Positions 43,714 through 52,245 of a stretch of DNA of 64,000 nucleotides are shown piece by piece (the stretch's first letter is position 1; every line of letters begins with the position of its first letter). This DNA comes from Aestuariispira insulae. GTDB lineage: Bacteria > Pseudomonadota > Alphaproteobacteria > UBA8366 > Aestuariispiraceae. The stretch is from NCBI RefSeq assembly GCF_003385955.1, contig NZ_QRDW01000004.1:1-64000 (forward strand), read 5' to 3'. The notes beneath the pieces are model-generated. The model had not been told where the DNA came from. It did no database searches and saw nothing but the letters and a program-made list of their open reading frames with translations. The position numbers and the translations under genes were made by a program.

Positions 43714-43762
43714 GGGGGCCTGGATATCTCTGTGGTTCTTAATCCTGAAACCCAAAACACTG

Positions 43763-43792
43763 GGCCCGCCAGATTTCTGGCGGGCCTTTTTT
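43763..43792 (+). terminator. Strong intrinsic terminator in the argE-usp gap
   Basis: GGCCCGCCAG (43763-43772) pairs perfectly with CTGGCGGGCC (43777-43786), four-base loop, followed by T6. No protein gene ends near it, which points to a non-coding transcript upstream. Confidence 0.9.
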
Positions 43793-44014
43793 CTGTTCTA
43801 AATAGCGGTGAGATAACAATATTTCGAAGAAACAGTGAATTATTGTAACCATACAATCGAAATTTACCTCTGGAAAAAAACATTCAGCGGCATTATGACA
43901 CCGCTCGCGAGAATGCCGCTGGATAAGGTTTGCCGAAAAGAGCTGCCGCCGCGGAAGGGGTGTTGCCCATTGTTCAATCGGGGTGACATAGCAAATAATA
44001 ATTGGGGTAATAAA

Positions 44015-44116
44015 ATGACTGTATGTTTGAAGGGGCTTTCTTCCTTCAAGAGGCATTTGCCGCAGCGATGCGGTATGGCAGCCAATCGCTCATTGTCTGC
44101 CTGTAACTCAGAATAA
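44015..44116 (+). CDS. Possible 33-residue peptide
   Basis: A short frame with GGGG seven bases before the ATG encodes MTVCLKGLSSFKRHLPQR and further to a final CNSE. It has three cysteines and no similarity I recognise. The only support is the ribosome binding site, so this is a weak call. It may belong to the leader of the universal stress gene. Confidence 0.2.
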   Translation: MTVCLKGLSSFKRHLPQRCGMAANRSLSACNSE

Positions 44117-44217
44117 TCACCCGTAAAACTGATTGTTTTTGTGACCGAACCCTGTCCGGCGCGTGAGGATCGCCTCACCTGTGCGGAGCAGGCCAAGCTT
44201 CTTGAAGAGGGAAAAGA

Positions 44218-44649
44218 ATGCCAAAAACCTATATTGTCGGATACGACACAAGCGCGGGTGCGGACCGGGCTGTGGAGTTTGCCGTTGCGCAGGCAAAAGG
44301 CACCGGGGCCGCGATTAAAATCGTCCATGTTTTGGAATGGTCCGCCTATAGTTTCCTGACACCACAGGAATTGGAAGAACGTCATCAGCGCCGGACGGAA
44401 GAGTTGGACCGGGCCGCAGCCCAGGTTAATCCGGTTGTGGAGCGCGTGCGTGCGCAGGATGTTGAATGCGAATCTGTCATCAAATACGGCCATGTGGCCG
44501 ACATTATTTGTGATATCGCCGAGGAGACGGGGGCCGCGCAGATCTTTGTCGGGCGCACTGGCCATTCAGCCCTTTCGTCCAGGGTGTTCGGCAGCGTTCA
44601 GTTATCTCTGGTTCAGGCATCACCGGTCGCTGTGACTGTTGTGCCCTGA
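44218..44649 (+). CDS. Universal stress protein (UspA domain)
   Basis: A 143-residue single UspA domain. The nucleotide-binding G-2X-G-9X-G-S/T motif is visible in GRTGHSALSSRVFGSVQ near residue 112-128, so it probably binds ATP. A strong purine-rich ribosome site (GAAGAGGGAAAAGA) precedes the ATG. It lies upstream of the alanine symporter gene, 46 bases away, and may share its transcript. Confidence 0.93.
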   Translation: MPKTYIVGYDTSAGADRAVEFAVAQAKGTGAAIKIVHVLEWSAYSFLTPQELEERHQRRTEELDRAAAQVNPVVERVRAQDVECESVIKYGHVADIICDIAEETGAAQIFVGRTGHSALSSRVFGSVQLSLVQASPVAVTVVP

Positions 44650-44695
44650 CCAGATAACTTCTCAAGAATTCAATGCTTTAAGCTAAAGGCTTTAT

Positions 44696-46219
44696 ATGAT
44701 GAGCAAACTGAAAACAGTTCTGCCCGCGGTTGCGGCTATGCTGGTGCCGGCTGTGGCGATGGCACAGGAAAAGACCCTGGATCAGACCATCAACGAGATT
44801 GTCTCGCCGGTCTCCAATGCGATCGCGTCAACCGTCTTCTATTCGGTGCCGGTTGCCGGGACTCAATTCCCTTTGATTGTCGGCTGGCTGGTGATTGCCG
44901 CGACGATCTTCACCCTCTATTTCGGTTTTATTCAGTTTCGGGGCGTCGGCCATTCCATTGCCCTGGTCAAAGGTGATTATTCCGATCCCAATGACGCGGG
45001 CGAGGTCTCTCATTTCCAGGCTCTGGCGACCGCGCTTTCCGGTACCGTCGGGCTCGGCAATATCGCCGGTGTGGCCGTGGCGGTTTCCATTGGCGGCGCA
45101 GGAGCCACATTCTGGATGATCCTGGCCGGCCTGTTGGGTATGGCCTCCAAATTCACCGAATGTACTTTGGGGGTGAAATACCGGAATGAATACAAGGATG
45201 GCTCTGTCTCCGGCGGACCGATGTATTACCTGTCCAAGGGCCTTGCGGAGCGCGGTATGGGCGGTTTCGGTAAGGTTCTGGCTGTATTCTTTGCCATTTG
45301 CTGTGTTGGCGGCGCGCTTGGCGGCGGCAACATGTTCCAGGCCAATCAGTCTTACCAAATTCTGCTGACGGTGACTGGTGGCGAGGATAGCGTGTTGAAT
45401 GATATGGCCTGGGCTTTTGGCCTTCTCATGGCTGTGTTTGTTGGCATTGTTATTATCGGTGGTATCAAATCCATTGCCCGCGTGACCGAGAAAGTGGTGC
45501 CTTTCATGGGGATCCTTTATGTGACGACTGCTGTTGTCATTGTTGCAATGAATTACGATATGATCGGCTGGGCTTTCGGCCAGATTTTTGAAGGTGCCTT
45601 CAGTGCCGAAGGCGTTGCCGGCGGCATGGTCGGCGCGTTGATCCAGGGCTTCAAACGGGCGGCTTTCTCCAACGAGGCGGGTATTGGTTCCGCGGCCATC
45701 GCCCATTCGGCTGTGCGCACCAATGAACCGGTGACCGAGGGGTATGTGGCCCTGTTGGAACCCTTCATCGATACGGTGGTGATCTGTACGATGACCGCTT
45801 TGGTGATCATCATCACCGGGTCGCTTGGTGCCGAAGGTGTTTCTGGTGTCGCTCTGACCTCGCATGCCTTTGAAAGTGCGATTTCGTGGTTCCCCTACGT
45901 GTTGTCAGTGGCGGTTGTGTTGTTTGCTTTCTCTACCATGATTTCCTGGTCCTATTACGGCCTGAAGGCTTGGACCTATCTGTTTGGTGAAGGCAAGGCC
46001 AAGGAAATGGTCTTCAAGCTGATTTTCTGCATCTTCGTGGTGATAGGGGCCAGCATGAATCTGGGGCCGGTGATTGATTTCTCCGATTCCATGATTTTTG
46101 CCATGTCCATTGCCAATATCATTGGTCTCTATTTCCTGATGCCGGTGGTGAAGCGTGAGCTTCAATCCTATCGGGCGCGTTTGAAATCCGGTGCGGTGAA
46201 GAAATTTGCCAAAGCCTGA
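44696..46219 (+). CDS. AGCS-family sodium:alanine symporter
   Basis: A 507-residue inner-membrane protein with about 11 transmembrane helices that imports alanine or glycine with sodium. The family signature is [29 protein letters not shown] around residues 111-139. [28 protein letters not shown] in the C-terminal half is equally typical. A cleavable-looking N-terminus (ending AVAMAQ, residue 24) is present, as in several members. AAAGG lies six bases before the first ATG. A terminator follows. Confidence 0.95.
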   Translation: MMSKLKTVLPAVAAMLVPAVAMAQEKTLDQTINEIVSPVSNAIASTVFYSVPVAGTQFPLIVGWLVIAATIFTLYFGFIQFRGVGHSIALVKGDYSDPNDAGEVSHFQALATALSGTVGLGNIAGVAVAVSIGGAGATFWMILAGLLGMASKFTECTLGVKYRNEYKDGSVSGGPMYYLSKGLAERGMGGFGKVLAVFFAICCVGGALGGGNMFQANQSYQILLTVTGGEDSVLNDMAWAFGLLMAVFVGIVIIGGIKSIARVTEKVVPFMGILYVTTAVVIVAMNYDMIGWAFGQIFEGAFSAEGVAGGMVGALIQGFKRAAFSNEAGIGSAAIAHSAVRTNEPVTEGYVALLEPFIDTVVICTMTALVIIITGSLGAEGVSGVALTSHAFESAISWFPYVLSVAVVLFAFSTMISWSYYGLKAWTYLFGEGKAKEMVFKLIFCIFVVIGASMNLGPVIDFSDSMIFAMSIANIIGLYFLMPVVKRELQSYRARLKSGAVKKFAKA

Positions 46220-46240
46220 CGGGTGATTTGATGGTATGGG

Positions 46241-46269
46241 AAAGGGCGGCTGTCATGGCCGCCCTTTTT
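46241..46269 (+). terminator. Intrinsic terminator after the alanine symporter gene
   Basis: AAAGGGCGGC (46241-46250) pairs with GCCGCCCTTT (46258-46267) around a seven-base loop and ends in a T5 run. It lies 21 bases after the stop codon. Confidence 0.92.
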
Positions 46270-46358
46270 CTTTTGGCTGAATTAATATTGCCTTATACGT
46301 AAATTAAATTACCTTAAGTGCAGTTCAAAATATTATTGAGGGAGCGACAAGGCAGGCC

Positions 46359-47129
46359 ATGACCGAATTTGTGACAATCGATCGGCAGGATGCGGTTTTG
46401 CATCTGCAATTCAACCGGGTGGAAAAGAAGAACGCACTGACCCATGCCATGTATGAAATTCTGGCAGACAGCCTGGTCAAAGCCGAAGAGGATCTGTCTG
46501 TCGGCGCGATTGTGTTTTCCGGTGCTGGGGATTGTTTCACTTCGGGCAATGACCTGGTTGATTTCCAGCAAAACCCGATTTTAGATGAAACTGCGCCGGG
46601 CGTTCAGTTCATTCTGGCACTGGCCAGATCGACGGTTCCCCTGATCGCGGCTGTGGACGGACCGGCGGTCGGCATCGGTTCTACTATGCTGCTTCATTGT
46701 GATCATGTCTTTGCGGCGCCCTCGGCCCAACTGCAGTTTCCCTTCGTCAATCTGGCGCTGCCGCCGGAAGCGGGTGCAACCTATTTGCTCAGCCGTCAGC
46801 TGGGCCATGCGCGGGCGGCGGAGTTGCTGCTGGGCGGTGCGCCTTTTGACGCGGAAAAGGCGCATGAGCTTGGGATCGTAAATACGATCGTGCCAGCGGA
46901 CGATCTGTTGGAAACGGCGCTCACACATGCGGCTTTCTATGCGGCCAAGCCACCGGCCGCCATTCGCAAGACAAAGAAGCTGATGAAATCCGATATGGAT
47001 CAGGTGGTGGCCCAGATAAAGGTGGAATTGCAGGATTTCATGGCGGGATTGAAATCACCGGAATGCCATGAGGCCCTGGCCGCCTTTCTGCAAAAAAGAA
47101 AGCCTGATTTCAAACAGTTCCGGAACTGA
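46359..47129 (+). CDS. Crotonase-fold enoyl-CoA delta-isomerase-like protein (ECI2/PECI type)
   Basis: The 256-residue crotonase lacks both hydratase glutamates: the usual GGCEL is GSTML (108-112) and the usual QPE-I is FPFV (127-130). Instead it keeps PPEAG with Glu137, the arrangement of peroxisomal-type delta3,delta2-enoyl-CoA isomerases, which move double bonds of unsaturated acyl-CoAs. The CoA-binding SGNDLVDF loop is present. It heads a three-gene group with an iron alcohol dehydrogenase and a thioesterase, all with fatty-acyl or alcohol chemistry. Isomerase rather than hydratase activity is inferred from residues only. Confidence 0.75.
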   Translation: MTEFVTIDRQDAVLHLQFNRVEKKNALTHAMYEILADSLVKAEEDLSVGAIVFSGAGDCFTSGNDLVDFQQNPILDETAPGVQFILALARSTVPLIAAVDGPAVGIGSTMLLHCDHVFAAPSAQLQFPFVNLALPPEAGATYLLSRQLGHARAAELLLGGAPFDAEKAHELGIVNTIVPADDLLETALTHAAFYAAKPPAAIRKTKKLMKSDMDQVVAQIKVELQDFMAGLKSPECHEALAAFLQKRKPDFKQFRN

Positions 47130-47195
47130 CGCTAGCGCGGCCACCGGTTCCGGTCTAAGCTTTCCCGAAAGAATGAACGGGAAGGGGCCGGAAAG

Positions 47196-48347
47196 ATGGG
47201 TGGTTTCAGCTTTCATACGACAAAATCATTTCTGTGTGAGCCGGGGGCTGCCAATGGGCTTGCCAGCCATGCGGAAGAAACTGGCATGTCGCGTATCCTG
47301 CTGGTCACCGATGCGGCGATTCTGAAGCTGGGTCTGTTGGAGGATGCTATTCAGAGCCTGGTGGCGGCAGGTCTGTCCTATCAGGTTTTTCAGGATGTGA
47401 CCCCGGATCCGGAGGAAGCGATCGTTCTGGCGGCGGTTGATCTGGCCCGGGACATGAGGGCAGATGGTGTTGTTGCGATTGGCGGCGGCAGTTCCATGGA
47501 TGTGGCAAAGCTGGTTGCCGTGCTGGCGACAAGCGAACAGGAACTTTCGGATATCTATGGCGTTGGCCAGGTGCGGGGTAGGCGACTGCCGCTGATCCTT
47601 GCGCCGACAACGGCCGGTACGGGATCCGAAGTCACGCCAATCTCGATCATCACCACTGGCCGGAACGAGAAGATGGGTGTGGTGTCTCCACAATTATTGC
47701 CGGATATGGCGTTGCTGGATGCGGATCTGACCCTGGGGCTGCCAGCCTCCGTGACTGCGGCCACGGGCATTGATGCGATGGTGCATTCCATTGAGGCCTA
47801 TACCAGCAAGATCCGGAAAAACCCCATATCCGATATGCTGGCGGTCAAGGCGCTGGGTCTGCTGTCCGGCAATATCCGCGAAGCGGTCTTTAATGGGGGC
47901 AATCGCGAGGCGCGTTCCAATATGTTGCTGGGAGCGATGCTGGCCGGTCAGGCCTTTGCCAACGCGCCGGTGGGCGGTGTGCATGCGCTGGCCTATCCCC
48001 TGGGCGGTCATTTTCATGTGCCGCACGGGCTCAGCAATGCCCTGGTGCTGACTGCGGTGATGCGTTTCAACCATGAGACTTGCGCGGATCAATATCGCCA
48101 GTTGGCGCCGATTGTCTTTCCTGATGGATTGGACGAGGCCGGTGATCCGGCACTGGATCTGATTGGCGGGTTGGCGCGTCTGACGGCTGAATTGGGGTTG
48201 GAAACCCGGCTGGGCCAGGTGGGGGTTCGCGAAGGCGATCTCGACCTTCTGGCGGCGGACGCCATGAAACAGCAGCGTCTATTGGTCAATAATCCGCGGA
48301 AAATGACCTTTAGCGCGGCGCGCGAAATCTATGAAACAGTCTTATAA
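47196..48347 (+). CDS. Iron-containing alcohol dehydrogenase
   Basis: A 383-residue type III (Fe-ADH) dehydrogenase. The NAD-binding GGGSSMDVAK motif is near residue 96 and the metal ligands are in ATGIDAMVHSIEAY and the HFHVPHG segment near residues 270-276. It probably oxidises a short- or medium-chain alcohol or reduces an aldehyde; the substrate cannot be told. It lies 66 bases downstream of the isomerase-like gene and reads into the thioesterase gene. Confidence 0.9.
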   Translation: MGGFSFHTTKSFLCEPGAANGLASHAEETGMSRILLVTDAAILKLGLLEDAIQSLVAAGLSYQVFQDVTPDPEEAIVLAAVDLARDMRADGVVAIGGGSSMDVAKLVAVLATSEQELSDIYGVGQVRGRRLPLILAPTTAGTGSEVTPISIITTGRNEKMGVVSPQLLPDMALLDADLTLGLPASVTAATGIDAMVHSIEAYTSKIRKNPISDMLAVKALGLLSGNIREAVFNGGNREARSNMLLGAMLAGQAFANAPVGGVHALAYPLGGHFHVPHGLSNALVLTAVMRFNHETCADQYRQLAPIVFPDGLDEAGDPALDLIGGLARLTAELGLETRLGQVGVREGDLDLLAADAMKQQRLLVNNPRKMTFSAAREIYETVL

Positions 48348-48363
48348 AAAACGGGGCAACAGA

Positions 48364-48798
48364 ATGGATAATAAGCCGGGCCTGCTATCGGACTATCCGC
48401 ATCATCAGCCGCTGACCACCAGATGGATGGACAATGACATCTATGGGCATGTGAATAATGTGACCTACCTGTCCTACTTCGATACTGTCGCAAACCAGTT
48501 TCTGATTGAAAAAGGCGGATTGGATATCGCCAAGTCACCGGCCATCGGGCTGGTGGTTGAATCCCATTGCCGTTACTTTGCCTCCATTGCCTATCCAGAG
48601 CGGATCACGGGCGCTTTGCGGGTCGAACATCTTGGAAACAGCTCAGTGCGATATGGCATCGGGATTTTTAAAGAGGGCCGCGAAGAGGCCTGTGCCGAAG
48701 GCTATTTTGTCCATGTCTTCGTGGATCGGGCCAGTAATAAGCCGCATGACATCCCAGCCCCGATCCGACAGGCCCTTGAAGGGATCAAAACCGGTTAA
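48364..48798 (+). CDS. Acyl-CoA thioesterase, YbgC/4HBT hotdog fold
   Basis: A 144-residue hotdog thioesterase with the active-site signature TRWMDNDIYGHVNNVTYLSYFDTV (residues ~18-41), in which Asp is the expected catalytic residue. Members hydrolyse acyl-CoA thioesters. I start it at 48364, with GGGG upstream; the frame is open to 48331, overlapping the alcohol dehydrogenase. The C-terminus overlaps the convergent HtrA-like gene by four bases. Confidence 0.85.
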   Translation: MDNKPGLLSDYPHHQPLTTRWMDNDIYGHVNNVTYLSYFDTVANQFLIEKGGLDIAKSPAIGLVVESHCRYFASIAYPERITGALRVEHLGNSSVRYGIGIFKEGREEACAEGYFVHVFVDRASNKPHDIPAPIRQALEGIKTG

Positions 48799-49778
48799 TT
48801 TTCCAGCCGTCTTTCCGCAAGGGTGGTGGTCAATGTCAGCGGTCTGCCCCCGCGCATGATCGAGAGCGCATATTGATTGCCAACCTGGCTGTTGGCGACT
48901 AGGCGCGGCAGCATGCGCATTTCCAGGAGCGGAATGTCGTTAAAGGCCAGCAGGATATCACCGCTTTGCAAGCCTGCAAGATCGGCGGGGCTGTTTTCCG
49001 TGACATAGGAAATTTGAACGCCTTCTTCCTTCTGGAGGCCCAGATGGTGGCGCCGGTCCAGGGCGACCGGCTCAATACCGATACCGAGCCAACTGCGGCG
49101 CACCCGGCCAAAGGTGCGAAGCTCCTTCACCACATTCTCGATCGTATCATAGGGAATAAAGACGCCCCGGGCCATGTGTCCATCCCCGGTAAGGTCCATG
49201 GCCGTGAAGATGCCGGCCAAATGACCGTCCCTGTCAATCAGGATGGCACCGCGTTCCCTTTCATGCAGATTGTCCAATATCTCAATGAAACGGTCGTGTG
49301 GCCCCCAATTGATGACCCGGTCCGGGTTGGTGAGCAGGGTGGTGACAATTTTTCCGCTCAAACCGGTAGTGGGTATCACAATGGCGACTGGTGTGCCGGC
49401 TTTCAATCCCGTGCTTTTGATCCATTCGGGTGCAGGCAGATCCGGGAATTGCGGCGATATGATTTTCAAGATGGCCAGGTTGCTGATCGGGTCGACCGCC
49501 AGGAGGGTGAGTTTGTGCCATTTCTGATCCCTGGTGCGACCCCGGATGTTTCCATAATGCCGCACAGTGCGCGCGGTTGTAAGAACAAGGCCGTTTGGAC
49601 CCAGGATGAAACCGTTACCGCTTTTGTCCGTTTCCTCACCGCCCCTGTGATAGAGGCTGATGAGTTTTTTCTGGTGAGCTTGGGCGGCGGATTGCCAATC
49701 CACCCTGTCTGCCGCCAGCAGATTGCCGGGCAGGAACCATAGGGCAATCAGCCCACAGATGATCCTCACATACAGCAT
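48795..49778 (-). CDS. HtrA-like PDZ protein without catalytic triad (pseudoprotease)
   Basis: A 327-residue exported protein (signal peptide 1-24, ending LAA) of the trypsin-PDZ architecture. A chymotrypsin-like domain spans about 50-215 and a PDZ domain about 230-320 (VTENSPADLAGLQSGDILLAF). Aligned with DegP, the catalytic His becomes Arg70 (LTTARTV), the Asp becomes Asn100 (DPISNLAIL) and the Ser becomes Arg176 (ERERGAIL). It therefore should not cleave peptides and may act as a chaperone, scaffold or sensor. The ATG at 49778 fits the signal peptide better than an upstream TTG at 49814. Confidence 0.85.
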   Translation of the reverse strand: MLYVRIICGLIALWFLPGNLLAADRVDWQSAAQAHQKKLISLYHRGGEETDKSGNGFILGPNGLVLTTARTVRHYGNIRGRTRDQKWHKLTLLAVDPISNLAILKIISPQFPDLPAPEWIKSTGLKAGTPVAIVIPTTGLSGKIVTTLLTNPDRVINWGPHDRFIEILDNLHERERGAILIDRDGHLAGIFTAMDLTGDGHMARGVFIPYDTIENVVKELRTFGRVRRSWLGIGIEPVALDRRHHLGLQKEEGVQISYVTENSPADLAGLQSGDILLAFNDIPLLEMRMLPRLVANSQVGNQYALSIMRGGRPLTLTTTLAERRLEN

Positions 49779-49937
49779 GGCCTCCGGTCTCCATGCCCTG
49801 TTCGTTGATTTCAAGCCGGGCCAGGGTTCCCTCCCACAGGAACCCAGGTCCGTGAGAACGGATTCTAGCGATGAATGATTAAATTATCCTTATTGGCCCT
49901 GGTAATGTTCCATAGCCATATTTTTATTATGCATTGA

Positions 49938-49952
49938 GAACAAAACAAGAAC
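49938..49952 (+). promoter_or_regulatory. LexA box (SOS operator) upstream of imuA
   Basis: GAAC (49938-49941), seven bases, GAAC (49949-49952) is exactly the direct-repeat LexA operator known from alphaproteobacteria. It lies 53 bases before the imuA GTG. A further GAAC at 49963-49966 is out of register. It implies SOS control of imuA-imuB-dnaE2. Confidence 0.88.
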
Positions 49953-50004
49953 ATGCTATATGGAACAGCTCTGGTATTCCCTTTGACTGTCTGGTGGAGG
50001 CGTC

Positions 50005-50673
50005 GTGCGATCATCCTCTCTTGATCCTGGCTGTGGCGACAATCTTGTGGATCTTGCATCTTTGCGGGCGCAGGTCGCGCGGTTGGAACGATCTTCTTTT
50101 GGTGCGGTGGATATGCAGGCCGTTCTGGAAACCGGCGTGAGGGCCATTGATGAAACCTTGCCCGACGGAGGTCTGTTGATTGGGGCGGTGCATGAGATTT
50201 CCGGTGCAGCTGCGGATGCGTTCCTGCTGCATTTATTGGCCCGGGTGACGGGACCGGTGCTCTGGTGCCGGGGGCGCTCGGGCCGGACCGGTGAACTTTA
50301 TGGCCCCGGGCTTGATCTTTGTGGCATCCGGACCGGGGAATTGCTGTTTGCCCGGGGGCGGGATGACCATGACTGTCTCTGGGCCATGGAAGAGGCTCTG
50401 AGATCCGGCTTGTTGGCTGCCGTGGTGGGCGAGCCTGGAAAACGGGTTGATCTGACCGCCAGCCGCCGTTTGCAGCTGGCGGCGGAGCGTGGCCGTACGT
50501 TGGGGATCATCCTGGCGGGAGAGACCGGGGGGGAGGGGCTGAGCCCCAGTGCGCTGCAAAGCCGATGGCAGGCGGCCCCTTGTCCTCTGGAAACGGGGGA
50601 ACAGGCAGCCTGGACCCTGCATCTGCGCCGCTGCCGGGGCGGTGGCCAGGGATACTGGCGCATGGCGGTATAA
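50005..50673 (+). CDS. imuA: ImuA, RecA-like mutasome component
   Basis: A 222-residue ImuA protein, the RecA/SulA-like partner of ImuB and DnaE2 in SOS-dependent translesion synthesis. Typical features are the HEISGAAADAFLLHLLARV segment (about 64-82) in place of a Walker A loop and a C-terminal Arg/Gly-rich tail. The GTG start has TGGAGG upstream. It is the first gene of the cassette and stops 10 bases before imuB. LexA control is predicted from the box at 49938. Confidence 0.92.
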   Translation: MRSSSLDPGCGDNLVDLASLRAQVARLERSSFGAVDMQAVLETGVRAIDETLPDGGLLIGAVHEISGAAADAFLLHLLARVTGPVLWCRGRSGRTGELYGPGLDLCGIRTGELLFARGRDDHDCLWAMEEALRSGLLAAVVGEPGKRVDLTASRRLQLAAERGRTLGIILAGETGGEGLSPSALQSRWQAAPCPLETGEQAAWTLHLRRCRGGGQGYWRMAV

Positions 50674-50682
50674 GGGGCGGAT

Positions 50683-52245
50683 ATGGAAAAGCGCTACCTC
50701 TCGCTCTGGTTTCCCTATCTGGCGACGGATCATGTTCATCGGCGCGGTCTGGTGGACCGGGACCAGCCCTTTGTTCTGACCCGCGAAGATCATGGCCGTT
50801 CCATCATCGTGGCGGCCAATCCGAAAGCCCGCCGTGAAGGGATGGCCGTAGAGATGCCCCTGGCCATGGCACGCGCCATTTGCGGCGATCTGGTCCATGG
50901 GGAGGAGGATGTGGCGGAAACGGCCCGCCTGTTGGAAAAAATGGCGGATTGGTGTGATCGTTTCAGCCCGCTGGTGGCGCTGGATGCGCCCGATGGGCTG
51001 ATGTTGGATGTGAGCGGCTGTGCCCATCTTTATGGCGGGAAAGAGGCTTTCATGGAAACTGTCCGCCTCAGCCTGAAGGGACAGGGGTTCCTGGTTTGTG
51101 CGGCCATGGCGCCGACGCCGGGGGCTGCGCGCGCGATTGCCCGCTATGGCCGCAACGGCATGATTTTGGGGCGGGAAGGGATGAAGGCCGCCTTGGCGGC
51201 GCTGCCGGTCACTGCCTTGAACCAGGACAGAACGGCGACCGAGAGTCTGATGACGGTGGGGCTGGTGACGCTGGGTCATCTCTATGAGATCCCCAGGGCG
51301 GCGCTGGCCAATCGCTATGGTATGGGACCGGCCCTGGCCTTGGACAAGATGCTGGGCGATCTGCCGGACCCGATCAGCCCGAGGCCTCATAAATCGCCAT
51401 ATGCGGCCAGGCTTGCTTTTCCCGATCCGGTCGGTCGGGCGGAGGATATCCATCAGGCGGTTCTGGATCTGCTGTCGGAGGTTTGCCAGCGGCTGGAGGA
51501 TGACCGGCTGGGCGCGCGACAATTTTGCCTGCGTATTTTGAAAACCGACAATGGCGAGCAACATTTTCTGGTCGGCACGGGCGCGCCTGCGCGTGATCCC
51601 CGGCATATAATGCGCCTGTTTGAGGAAAAACTGACCCTGGTGGAGCCCGGTTTCGGCATTGATTGTTTCCTGCTGTCGGTCAGCCGGATGGAACCCATGG
51701 CCGCCAGCCAGGCCCCGATGGGGTCGGCCTTGACTGCCCCCGGGGAGAAGGGGAAAACACGGGCCGGGGCCGAGCTTATTGAACTGGCGGACCGGTTGCG
51801 CAACCGGTTGGGGGCAGGCGCGGTCTATGGCCTTGAACCCCGCAACAGCCATTTGCCGGACCGGGCGCAGGCCTTGGGAGTGGGGATCGGGGCCCGGCTG
51901 GCCAGGGAAGCCTTGCCTAAAGGCGGCTGGCCGCAACAGACGGCCCGGCCCGTGCGGCTGATCAGCCCGGCAGAGCCAGTGGTGCTGCTCAGTTTGGCGG
52001 GGGAAGACCAGGCGATGATCCGTCCGGGCGAAACCGCCTTTCGCTGGCGTGGGCGGATCCGGCGGGTGATGAAGCTGGCGGGGCCGGAACGGATCGCACC
52101 GGATTGGTGGCAGGACCGGGCCGGCTGGCGGGGCGCGCGGGATTATTACCGGGTCGAGGATGACACCGGTGCGCGTTATTGGCTTTATCGGGAAGGGGGC
52201 AGGGCCGGGCAGACGCGGTGGTTCCTTCAGGGGCTGTTCCGGTGA
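50683..52245 (+). CDS. imuB: ImuB, inactive Y-family polymerase-like protein
   Basis: A 520-residue Y-family polymerase homologue that recruits DnaE2 in the SOS mutasome. The palm lacks the metal-binding aspartates: the usual DMDCFF region reads LWFPYL and the SIDEAY region reads LDVSGCAHLY, so it should not polymerise DNA. A long C-terminal region (about 350-520) is used for protein contacts in the family. Its stop overlaps the dnaE2 start (TGATG, one base), indicating coupled translation. Confidence 0.93.
   Translation: MEKRYLSLWFPYLATDHVHRRGLVDRDQPFVLTREDHGRSIIVAANPKARREGMAVEMPLAMARAICGDLVHGEEDVAETARLLEKMADWCDRFSPLVALDAPDGLMLDVSGCAHLYGGKEAFMETVRLSLKGQGFLVCAAMAPTPGAARAIARYGRNGMILGREGMKAALAALPVTALNQDRTATESLMTVGLVTLGHLYEIPRAALANRYGMGPALALDKMLGDLPDPISPRPHKSPYAARLAFPDPVGRAEDIHQAVLDLLSEVCQRLEDDRLGARQFCLRILKTDNGEQHFLVGTGAPARDPRHIMRLFEEKLTLVEPGFGIDCFLLSVSRMEPMAASQAPMGSALTAPGEKGKTRAGAELIELADRLRNRLGAGAVYGLEPRNSHLPDRAQALGVGIGARLAREALPKGGWPQQTARPVRLISPAEPVVLLSLAGEDQAMIRPGETAFRWRGRIRRVMKLAGPERIAPDWWQDRAGWRGARDYYRVEDDTGARYWLYREGGRAGQTRWFLQGLFR

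Larger units (their letters stand above)
43442..44217. other. 776-base region without a convincing protein gene
   Basis: Between argE and the universal stress gene there are several structural elements: a 14-bp inverted repeat with TTTTTT (43545-43607), a small CCGGTGT/ACACCGG hairpin (43618-43636), the TGTCACATGTGACA dyad (43700-43713) and a strong terminator (43763-43792). The rest is AT-rich (43793-43880) and includes a possible 33-codon frame at 44015-44116 with GGGG before its ATG. A small RNA ending at 43792 is plausible. Confidence 0.6.

Noticed and set aside
43563-43883. 106-residue frame on the minus strand in the argE-usp gap
   Set aside because: It runs across the strong terminator and two hairpins and has no domain.
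44828-45865. 345-residue frame opposite the alanine symporter gene
   Set aside because: Rich in His, Gly, Asn and Arg, with no membrane segment or domain; shadow of a membrane protein gene.
50233-51936. Long open frame on the minus strand opposite imuA-imuB (567 residues)
   Set aside because: It has no recognisable domain, is rich in Gln, Arg, His and Pro as expected for antisense of GC-rich genes, and overlaps two clear genes in full.
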